From Betaproteobacteria bacterium (GTDB lineage: Bacteria > Pseudomonadota > Gammaproteobacteria > Burkholderiales > SG8-41), in contig JAHZNX010000081.1 of the NCBI GenBank assembly GCA_020028375.1, forward strand, positions 1 through 8,662: a DNA stretch of 8,662 bases, written 5' to 3'. Shown piece by piece: positions 1-5,543 of this stretch; position 1 is the first letter of the stretch, and each line of letters opens with the position of its first letter. The position numbers and the translations under genes are program-made. The notes under the pieces are model-generated. The model saw nothing but the letters and a program-made list of their open reading frames with translations. It was not told where the DNA came from and made no database searches.

Positions 1-282
1 GAGCTTCTCGTTCAACCAGTACCAGCGCGGGCGGACGAGCTCGAATTCGAGCGCGAAATGGAGCGGCACGCCCTTGTTGAGCGCGTCCTCCAGGGTATGC
101 GTCAGCGTAATCTCGAAATCGGCTTCGAGGACGTAGCCGTCCTCCGCCGCGATCAGCGCGGCCTTCCGCACCTCGATTCCATCGGCGCGGGCCGGGACGG
201 CGAACCCGGCTCCCAGTCCCAGGACGAACAGCGCCGCGAGGCAGCTAAGGCTTCTGCAGCAGCGCGTAATAAAAGCCGTCAT
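1..282 (-). CDS. DUF4390 domain-containing secreted protein, N-terminal part (3' end beyond window)
   Basis: Reading the minus strand from the ATG at 282 gives 94 residues that run off the left edge without a stop. The start MTAFITRCCRSLSCL, a hydrophobic stretch and a VPARA-D junction form a classical Sec signal peptide, cleaved at about residue 33, so the product should be periplasmic or outer-envelope associated. After it comes a beta-rich segment (GIEVRKAALIAAEDGYVLEA) and then LEDALNKGVPLHFALEFEL followed by RPRWYWLNEK. I recognise these as the conserved N-terminal part of DUF4390, a family of unknown function common in betaproteobacteria just downstream of rsmB, often followed by the NtrY/NtrX two-component genes. 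The start codon lies inside rsmB, with a 38-bp overlap in another frame. No good Shine-Dalgarno precedes it and I saw no later in-frame ATG that keeps the signal peptide, so coupling to rsmB translation is likely. Family assignment is from memory of motifs; function is unknown. Confidence 0.85.
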   Translation of the reverse strand, partial: MTAFITRCCRSLSCLAALFVLGLGAGFAVPARADGIEVRKAALIAAEDGYVLEADFEITLTHTLEDALNKGVPLHFALEFELVRPRWYWLNEKL

Positions 283-1528
283 GCCGTCCGTCCGGAAGCA
301 GTTGGCCCGATTCCGCGTGGATGTCGTTGCCGACCGCAGGAAGGGCGAGGCGCCTTGCGTCCCGATGGCGCTCCAGAAACCGCGCAACCTGCTCGCGGTT
401 CTCCTCCTGGAACACGGAACAGGTTGCGTACAGCAATTTACCACCACTGGCGAGCGCCTGCCACAGCGCGTCCAGCATCCGGGTCTGAAGCTGCGCGTAC
501 TGCGCGATATCGGAATCGCGCCGCAACCACTTGATATCGGGGCGCCGCCGCGCGATGCCCGATGCGCTGCACGGCGCATCGAGCAGGATGCGGTCGAACG
601 GCACTCCGTCCCACCACGAGGCCGGTTCGCATGCGTCCCCGCACAGGATGCGCGCCGCGAACCCCAGTCGCGCCAGATTCGCGCGCGCGCGCTCCAGACG
701 CGCGGCGTCGCTGTCGAGCGCGGTGAGATCGACGTCGGCAAGCTCGAGCACGTGGCCGGATTTGCCGCCGGGCGCCGCGCACGCATCGAGCACGCGCATG
801 CCGTCGGCGAGGTCGAGCAGCGGCGCGGCGAGCTGCGCCGCGGCGTCCTGCACCGAGACCAGCCCTTCGGCCAGCCCGGGCACGCGCGCCGCGGGAAGCG
901 CTTTCTGCAGCAGCACCGCCGCCGGGCCATACGCTTCGCCCCGCATGCCGTGCCGCGCGAGCAGCTCCAGGTAGTCGGCGACGCGCGCGCGGCGCCGGTT
1001 CACGCGCAGCGCAAGCGGCGGGCGCGTATTGCCCGATTCGAGTATCGCCGCGTACTCGCCCGGATACTGGGCGCGCAGCCGGTCGATCCACCACTGGGGA
1101 TGGCAGTAACGCGCGGTCTCGTTGCGCTCAGCGCGTGCGCCGAGAGCCGCGCGCCTGCGCAGATAGTTGCGCAGCACCGCATTGACCAGCCCTTTCGCCG
1201 ACGTCAGGCCGAGGGCGTGGCAGGTCCCCACCGCGTGGTCGACGACCGCGTGCGGCGCGGCGCGACCGTGCTCGAGCTGGTAGAGGGCGACCAGCAACAG
1301 CGGGCGCAGCCGAGCGTCCTTGAGCGGCTTCTCCAGCAACTCGTCGAGCACGGCCTCGAGCCGGGCCAGAAAACGCAGCGCACCGTACGCCAGATCCTGC
1401 ACTGCGGCGCGGCGGCGCTCGTCGATGCTTGCGTGGGCCCGCCACGCCGCCGCGAGCTCGGCGTCGAGGCTGCGGCCGGCGAGCACGCCCCCGAGCACCG
1501 CCGCCGCCAGGCGTTGGACCTCAATCAT
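245..1528 (-). CDS. rsmB: 16S rRNA (cytosine-967-C5)-methyltransferase RsmB
   Basis: This cytoplasmic enzyme uses S-adenosylmethionine to methylate C5 of C967 in 16S rRNA. The product is 427 residues, the usual family size (E. coli about 429). Residues 1-140 form an alpha-helical NusB-like RNA-binding domain, including the typical HAVVDHAV and KGLVNAVLRNYLR segments. The catalytic domain follows: the SAM-binding motif DACAAPGGK is at 248-256, motif IV DAPCSASG carries Cys320, and motif VI YATCS carries Cys370. By analogy with E. coli, Cys370 is the attacking nucleophile and Cys320 helps release the product; both are present, so the enzyme should be active. The start overlaps the fmt stop by 8 bp (ATGATTGA), a coupling arrangement, and no strong ribosome site precedes it. 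The 3' end overlaps the DUF4390 start. Many relatives carry htpX between fmt and rsmB; there is none here. The large ORF on the opposite strand is a codon-bias shadow. Confidence 0.97.
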   Translation of the reverse strand: MIEVQRLAAAVLGGVLAGRSLDAELAAAWRAHASIDERRRAAVQDLAYGALRFLARLEAVLDELLEKPLKDARLRPLLLVALYQLEHGRAAPHAVVDHAVGTCHALGLTSAKGLVNAVLRNYLRRRAALGARAERNETARYCHPQWWIDRLRAQYPGEYAAILESGNTRPPLALRVNRRRARVADYLELLARHGMRGEAYGPAAVLLQKALPAARVPGLAEGLVSVQDAAAQLAAPLLDLADGMRVLDACAAPGGKSGHVLELADVDLTALDSDAARLERARANLARLGFAARILCGDACEPASWWDGVPFDRILLDAPCSASGIARRRPDIKWLRRDSDIAQYAQLQTRMLDALWQALASGGKLLYATCSVFQEENREQVARFLERHRDARRLALPAVGNDIHAESGQLLPDGRHDGFYYALLQKP

Positions 1529-2447
1529 CGAGCGACCCGAAGCGCGCGCCGCTCGCCAGCCTGAAACCGGTTAGAAAGGCGCCTGCGGTGAGCCTTTTGC
1601 CGCCGGCGCGCTGCAACTCGATGATCCGCACCCCCTCGCTGCCGCACGCCACTACGATGCCGCCGGGTGCCGCCGCGCAAATGGTTCCCGGCGCAGCGTG
1701 GACCCGGCGCTCGATGCCGGCGCGCCAGATCTTGAGCTCGACGCCTTCGTGGCGGGTCCACGCTCCCGGGGCTGGATTGAATGCGCGTATCCGGCGTTCG
1801 ATCTCCTCCGCCGGCTTGCGCCAGTCGATCTCCGCCTCGCCGCGTCCGATGCGCGGCGCGTAGGTCGCCGCGTTCGCGTCCTGCGCCACCGGGGCGGGCA
1901 GAGCTGCGAGAGAGCGCACGAGCAGGCGTGCCCCCAGCGCCGCGAGCTTGTCGTGGAGGCTCCCCGCGGTATCCTCGGGCGCGATCGCGATCGCTTCCTG
2001 GAGCAGGATGGCGCCGGTGTCGAGGCCCTCGTCCATTTTCATGATGGTGATGCCGGTCACCGTGTCACCGGCTAGCAGCGCGCGCTGAATCGGGGCGGCG
2101 CCGCGCCAGCGCGGAAGCAGCGAAGCGTGCACGTTAAGACAACCGCGCGGCGGCAGCGCGAGCAGCGCCGGCGGCAGTATCAGCCCGTAGGCGGCGACAA
2201 CCAGCGCCGCGGGCCGCACCGCGGCGATGGCTGCGAGCGTCGGGGCATCGCTCAGTGTGGACGGCTGCAGGAGGGTGAGGCCGCGCTCGAGCGCGAGTTG
2301 CTTAACTGCCGAGGGTTGGGGCTTCAAGCCGCGGCCAGCCGGTCGGTCGGGCTGGGTCAATACCAGCGCGACTTCGTGGTCCGCCCGCAGCAGGGCCTCG
2401 AGCGATACTGCTGCGAACTCCGGCGTTCCCGCGAAGACGAGCTTCAA
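1521..2447 (-). CDS. fmt: Methionyl-tRNA formyltransferase
   Basis: Fmt transfers a formyl group from 10-formyltetrahydrofolate to methionyl-initiator tRNA, preparing it for translation initiation. The 308-residue product matches the family length. The N-terminal Rossmann-like catalytic domain begins KLVFAGTPEF, carries TQPDRPAGRG at 31-40 (the loop involved in tRNA acceptor recognition), and has the catalytic triad Asn105, His107 and Asp143 within LNVHASLLPRWRGAAPIQ and MKMDEGLDTG. From about residue 205 (EAEIDW) the C-terminal OB-like tRNA-binding domain follows, ending near FLTGFRLASG. The start is TTG at 2447-2445: the conserved N-terminus begins exactly there, no in-frame ATG or GTG was found just upstream, and only 4 bp separate it from the def stop. 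There is no clear Shine-Dalgarno, so initiation probably depends on ribosomes finishing def. The 3' end overlaps rsmB by 8 bp. Confidence 0.97.
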   Translation of the reverse strand: MKLVFAGTPEFAAVSLEALLRADHEVALVLTQPDRPAGRGLKPQPSAVKQLALERGLTLLQPSTLSDAPTLAAIAAVRPAALVVAAYGLILPPALLALPPRGCLNVHASLLPRWRGAAPIQRALLAGDTVTGITIMKMDEGLDTGAILLQEAIAIAPEDTAGSLHDKLAALGARLLVRSLAALPAPVAQDANAATYAPRIGRGEAEIDWRKPAEEIERRIRAFNPAPGAWTRHEGVELKIWRAGIERRVHAAPGTICAAAPGGIVVACGSEGVRIIELQRAGGKRLTAGAFLTGFRLASGARFGSLDD

Positions 2448-2451
2448 GTAA

Positions 2452-2982
2452 TCAGAGTACCAGCCGCCGGGCCTCGGGCTCCACCGTTCGCCGATCCTGC
2501 TTCCTCAATCGGGCGAGGATACGGCTTTGCTTCAGACGCGAGAGCTTCTCGACGAATACCGTCCCCTCGAGATGATCCATTTCGTGCTGGATGCACACAG
2601 CGAGCAGCCCCTCCACATCCAAAGTGAATGGCTCACCGGCGGCATCGAGTGCGCGCACCGTCACGCGCCCCGGGCGGCGCACCTTTTCATAGATCCCGGG
2701 CACCGAGAGGCAGCCCTCCTCGATATCGGCCTCGCCGCTCGCCGCGAGGAGTTCGGGGTTTACGAAGACACGCAATTGATCGCGCGCTTCCGAGACATCG
2801 ATCACGATGATCCGAAGGTGGACGTCAACCTGTGTTGCAGCCAGGCCAACCCCCGGCGCGGCATACATGGTATCGGCCATGTCCTTGATTAATTTGCGAA
2901 TCCGATCGGAGACCCCATCCACCTTCGCAGCACGCTTGCGGAGCCTCGGATCCGGATAGCGCAGGATCGGTAGCAAAGCCAT
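2452..2982 (-). CDS. def: Peptide deformylase
   Basis: Def is a cytoplasmic metalloenzyme that removes the formyl group from the N-terminal formylmethionine of nascent proteins as they leave the ribosome. The product is 176 residues, close to E. coli Def (169). All three signature motifs are intact: motif 1 GVGLAATQ at 44-51 (Gln51), motif 2 EGCLS at 89-93 (Cys91, metal ligand), and motif 3 HEMDH at 133-137 (His133 and His137 metal ligands, Glu134 catalytic base). The N-terminus ALLPILRYPDPRLRK is the usual family start, supporting the ATG at 2982. It is the first gene of a leftward operon with fmt (4-bp gap), the order seen across proteobacteria, and its product undoes the modification that Fmt installs. 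It is transcribed away from the LysM gene across a 108-bp gap. The ribosome site is weak. The C-terminal 10-15 residues are an Arg/Glu-rich tail with no motif. Confidence 0.98.
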   Translation of the reverse strand: MALLPILRYPDPRLRKRAAKVDGVSDRIRKLIKDMADTMYAAPGVGLAATQVDVHLRIIVIDVSEARDQLRVFVNPELLAASGEADIEEGCLSVPGIYEKVRRPGRVTVRALDAAGEPFTLDVEGLLAVCIQHEMDHLEGTVFVEKLSRLKQSRILARLRKQDRRTVEPEARRLVL

Positions 2983-3090
2983 AAAAAGCTTGCGAATTTA
3001 ATCAGCTAGATGCAGAATTTAAACCAATATCTCGGGCGCAGTTCCGTCGGCGGGGCTGCGCCTCTTAGTCTGTCAATTTGGGGGCGCGAC
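2983..3090. promoter_or_regulatory. Divergent promoter region between def and the LysM gene
   Basis: This 108-bp gap separates two divergently transcribed units, so it should hold promoters for both. Its def-proximal 50 bp are clearly AT-richer than the surrounding genes. For the rightward gene a weak sigma70-like pair can be drawn: TTGCGA at 2990-2995 and CAGAAT at 3013-3018 with a 17-bp spacer, each matching 4 of 6 consensus bases. For the leftward operon I see no pair with correct spacing; a perfect TTGACA reads on the minus strand at 3076-3071, but the expected -10 position is GC-rich. That promoters lie here follows from the layout; the exact boxes are guesses. Confidence 0.45.
3080..3084 (+). 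promoter_or_regulatory. Shine-Dalgarno-like GGGGG that fixes the LysM gene start
   Basis: A run of five G lies 6 nt before the ATG at 3091, a normal position for a ribosome-binding site. It supports starting at 3091 rather than at the in-frame ATG at 3010, which would put 27 polar residues before the signal peptide. Confidence 0.5.
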
Positions 3091-4305
3091 ATGCGTAAGG
3101 CAATTATATCCCTGATTTTGCTGATGACTCCGCTCGCGCCGGCGCCGGCTCGGGCCGCCGATGCCAGCGCGCTTCAGGAGGGGGCGCCCGACCGATACGT
3201 CGTCGTCCCGGGTGACACGCTCTGGGGCATATCCGGGCGCTTTCTCAAGGATGCCTGGAGATGGCCCGAGGTCTGGCGTTTGAACCAGGAGCAGTTGAGG
3301 AATCCCCACCGCATTTTCCCTGGCGATGTGATCGTTCTGGATCGCACGGGCGCCGAGGTCCAATTGCGACTGTTGAGGGCAGACGATCCGGCGGCTGCGG
3401 CCGCCGCCGCGGCTGCCGCACCCCCAGGCGTGCTCCCGCGCGATACCGTGAAACTCTCGCCTAGAACGCGGGCCGAGCCGCTCGCGGACAAGGCCATCCC
3501 CGCGATTCCACCGTCGGCGATCGAGCCCTTCCTGTCCCGGCCGCTGGTAGTCGGACGCGACGAACTTGACAGCGCGCCCTTCCTCCTCGCCACCCAGGAA
3601 AACCGCGTGGCCATCGGAGCCGGCAGTGTTGCATACGCCGAGGGAATCGACTCCGAGAAGGGCCTCGACTGGCAGCTCTTCCGCCGCGGCGATGCCCTCA
3701 TCGACCCCGATACCGATGAAACGCTCGGCTACCAGGCAACCTATCTCGGTGACGCGCGGGTGATCCGGCGCGGCAATCCCGCCACGCTCGAAATCACCCG
3801 GTCTGCGCAGGAGATTTACGCTGGCGACCGCTTGCTGCCCGCCGCCAAGGAAAGGCCGACCTTCTCCTACGTACCGCGCGCGCCATCGAAACCGGTGCGG
3901 GGGCGCATCATGTCCACCTACCCCAACAATCTCGGCGAAACCGGCCCGTTGGGCATCGTCACTCTGTCCAAGGGGTCCAACGATGGCCTCGAGGTCGGAC
4001 ACGTCCTCGCCATCTACCGCAGCCAGACCACGTTGCGCTACGCAACGCGCATGGCCCCCCTCTATGGAAGGGAGGGATTGAGCGGAAGCGACTCGCCGCG
4101 AGCCTATTACGATCAACAGATCACCCCGCGCGACGCTCCGCTCTACGAGCGCGGCCGGCGCATCACAGTGGACGAAGCCAGAAAACTACCCGACGAGCGC
4201 TACGGCCTGGTCATGGTGTTTCGAACATTCGACCGCGCTTCATTCGGGCTGGTGATGAATGCCTCGCGCCCGGTTGAGGTCAACGACGTCGTCACCAACC
4301 CCTGA
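3091..4305 (+). CDS. tsaP: LysM peptidoglycan-binding protein, TsaP-like (type IV pilus secretin-associated)
   Basis: The 404-residue product starts with a Sec signal peptide (MRKAIISLILLMTPL, cleaved after APARA at about residue 22). A LysM domain follows at about 35-83 (YVVVPGDTLWGISGRFL to NPHRIFPGDVIVL), which should bind peptidoglycan glycan. A pure run of ten alanines (101-110) and a Pro-rich linker lead to a beta-rich domain around 170-250, then a conserved C-terminal module: RGRI at 270-273, GIVTLSKGSNDGLEVG around 288-303, and a final block ERYGLVMVFRTFDRASFGLV. This layout and the position between def and dprA match TsaP (PA0020 in Pseudomonas aeruginosa), a periplasmic protein with a FlgT-like C-terminal region that ties the PilQ secretin ring to the cell wall. 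The LysM protein call is firm. The pilus role is inferred from family and gene order, and no pilus gene is visible here. It probably shares a transcript with dprA, 51 bp downstream. Confidence 0.8.
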   Translation: MRKAIISLILLMTPLAPAPARAADASALQEGAPDRYVVVPGDTLWGISGRFLKDAWRWPEVWRLNQEQLRNPHRIFPGDVIVLDRTGAEVQLRLLRADDPAAAAAAAAAAPPGVLPRDTVKLSPRTRAEPLADKAIPAIPPSAIEPFLSRPLVVGRDELDSAPFLLATQENRVAIGAGSVAYAEGIDSEKGLDWQLFRRGDALIDPDTDETLGYQATYLGDARVIRRGNPATLEITRSAQEIYAGDRLLPAAKERPTFSYVPRAPSKPVRGRIMSTYPNNLGETGPLGIVTLSKGSNDGLEVGHVLAIYRSQTTLRYATRMAPLYGREGLSGSDSPRAYYDQQITPRDAPLYERGRRITVDEARKLPDERYGLVMVFRTFDRASFGLVMNASRPVEVNDVVTNP

Positions 4306-4307
4306 TC

Positions 4308-4338
4308 CCGCCCGGCTGCGCGCCGTAGCGGCGGGCGG
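4308..4338 (+). other. GC-rich imperfect hairpin between the LysM gene and dprA
   Basis: CCGCCC at 4308-4313 can pair with GGGCGG at 4333-4338, and inside it GCCG (4322-4325) can pair with CGGC (4329-4332) around a TAG loop. No U-tract follows, so it is not a standard intrinsic terminator. It takes up much of the 51-bp gap and includes the only G-rich sequence upstream of the dprA start, so it could modulate dprA translation. In such GC-rich DNA it may also be chance. Confidence 0.25.
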
Positions 4339-4356
4339 CAGCCCTGCTTCCGCTGC

Positions 4357-5445
4357 ATGCCGCTCGACCCGGAACGCCTCGCCTGGCTCAAGCTGAGCCT
4401 CACGCCCGGACTGGGCGGCGAGCGTCTGCGCCGCCTGCTCACGGTTTTCGGAGATCCGCGCAGCGTGCTCGCAGCAAGCCGCGGCGCGCTCTCCCAGCAC
4501 GTTCCCGACGCCACTGCCGTCGCCATCCGGGAGGGCAATACCGCCGAAGCGCTGGCAGTGGCGAGCGCCTGGCTCGCTGACCCTGCGAACTGCATCGTTA
4601 CCCTCGCAGACCACCACTATCCGCCCCGCCTTCTGCAAATCCCCGACCCGCCGCCGCTGCTCTACGTGAAAGGCCGCGCCGAACTGCTGGCGCACCCATC
4701 GCTCGCCATCGTCGGCAGCCGCAATGCCACCGCGCAGGGCGTGGCGAACGCCGAGGCCTTCGCGCGAGCGCTGTCCGACGCCGGCCTGACCATCGTGAGC
4801 GGGCTCGCGCTCGGCGCCGACGCCGCAGCGCACCGCGGCGGGCTCGCGGGCGCTTCCAGCAGCGTGGCGATCCTCGGCACCGGCGCGGACATCGTCTATC
4901 CCGCCCGCAACCGCGCGCTCGCGCACGCGCTTGCCGAACGCGGCGCCCTCGCCTCGGAGTTTGCGCTCGGGACCCATCCGCTGACCGGAAACTTTCCGCG
5001 CCGCAACCGCTTGATCAGCGGCCTCGCGCTCGGCTGCCTCGTGGTCGAAGCGGCTGCGGACAGCGGCTCGCTCATCACCGCGCGCCTCGCGGCCGAGCAG
5101 GGCAGGGAGGTATTCGCCATTCCTGGCTCGATCCACTCGCCGCTCGCCAAGGGCTGCCACCTGCTGATCAAGCAGGGCGCGAAGCTCGTGGAGAACGCTC
5201 GCGACATTCTGGAGGAATTGCTGATTCCGGCGCCCGCCGTCACCGCGCCGCCGCCCGCGGCCAAGAGCGATGCGCGCGTAAACCGCCTGCTTGAGGCGCT
5301 CGGGGAGGAGATTCTTGATCGCGACACGCTCGCCTCGCGCTGTCGCTTGCAGGCGGCCGAGCTCGCCGCGCTGCTCACTCAACTCGAGCTCGACGGCGAT
5401 GTCGCAACGCTGCCCGGCGGCCTGATCCAGCGCGTGCGGCGTTAG
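4357..5445 (+). CDS. dprA: DNA-processing protein DprA (Smf)
   Basis: DprA binds incoming single-stranded DNA in the cytoplasm and loads RecA on it, a core step of natural transformation; it is also kept in many non-competent bacteria. The 362-residue product has three parts. Residues 1-75 are a helical SAM-like domain (LAWLKLSLTPGLGGERLRRLL). Residues 85-285 are the extended Rossmann core, with VGSR at 119-122, SGLALGADAAAH at 148-159, GTG at 174-176, FPRRNRLISGL at 213-223 and EAAADSGSLITA at 231-242. After a Pro/Ala linker, residues 305-362 form a small winged-helix domain (DRDTLASRCRLQAAEL). All expected motifs are intact. The start is the first ATG after an in-frame stop, which is the LysM gene's own TGA at 4303; no strong ribosome site precedes it. 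In E. coli the gene after dprA is smg; here none is present before topB. Whether this host is competent cannot be judged from the window. Confidence 0.97.
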   Translation: MPLDPERLAWLKLSLTPGLGGERLRRLLTVFGDPRSVLAASRGALSQHVPDATAVAIREGNTAEALAVASAWLADPANCIVTLADHHYPPRLLQIPDPPPLLYVKGRAELLAHPSLAIVGSRNATAQGVANAEAFARALSDAGLTIVSGLALGADAAAHRGGLAGASSSVAILGTGADIVYPARNRALAHALAERGALASEFALGTHPLTGNFPRRNRLISGLALGCLVVEAAADSGSLITARLAAEQGREVFAIPGSIHSPLAKGCHLLIKQGAKLVENARDILEELLIPAPAVTAPPPAAKSDARVNRLLEALGEEILDRDTLASRCRLQAAELAALLTQLELDGDVATLPGGLIQRVRR

Positions 5446-5458
5446 TTTTGCCGCGACC

Positions 5459-5495
5459 CGACGCAGGCTAAGCTTGCGTCGAGATAGTTTTGTTC
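5459..5495 (+). terminator. Putative intrinsic terminator after dprA
   Basis: A 10-bp inverted repeat (5459-5468 with 5472-5481, one G-U pair, TAA loop) starts 13 bp past the dprA stop. Six bases later comes a T-rich stretch, TTTTGTTCTT, from 5488. The stem is strong and well placed, but the T-tract is not directly adjacent as in an ideal intrinsic terminator, so termination may be partial. Confidence 0.45.
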
Positions 5496-5502
5496 TTATC
5501 AT
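5474..5502 (+). promoter_or_regulatory. Putative sigma70 promoter for topB
   Basis: TTGCGT at 5474-5479 and TATCAT at 5497-5502 (5 of 6 matches to TATAAT) are separated by 17 bp. This would start transcription near 5509 and give a leader of about 35 nt before the topB ATG. The -35 box lies within the right arm of the dprA terminator hairpin. It is a sequence match only. Confidence 0.35.
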
Positions 5503-5543
5503 CTTGCGCTATTTTTCGCGTCGCCCGCGAATCAGGCGCATGG

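Noticed and set aside
281..1564. A 427-codon open frame on the plus strand across rsmB
   Set aside because: It mirrors rsmB, is Arg-rich with no recognisable domain, and is what GC-biased codons produce on the opposite strand.
3071..3076. Perfect TTGACA on the minus strand as a def -35 box
   Set aside because: At 16-18 bp spacing the sequence is GC-rich with no resemblance to a -10 box.
3010..3090. Upstream ATG at 3010 as the LysM gene start
   Set aside because: It would place 27 unconserved residues before a textbook signal peptide. The ATG at 3091 has a G-rich ribosome site 6 nt upstream.
3073..4116. A 347-codon minus-strand frame across the LysM gene
   Set aside because: It is a shadow of a gene with a signal peptide and LysM domain; no protein family is recognisable.
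4240..5502. A 420-codon open frame on the minus strand across dprA
   Set aside because: It is antisense to an intact, motif-complete dprA; Arg/Glu/Gly-rich shadow with no domain or ribosome site.
5490..5543. TTG at 5490 as the topB start
   Set aside because: The 18 extra residues are not conserved, while the ATG at 5544 begins the standard type IA N-terminus and has AGG 7 nt upstream.
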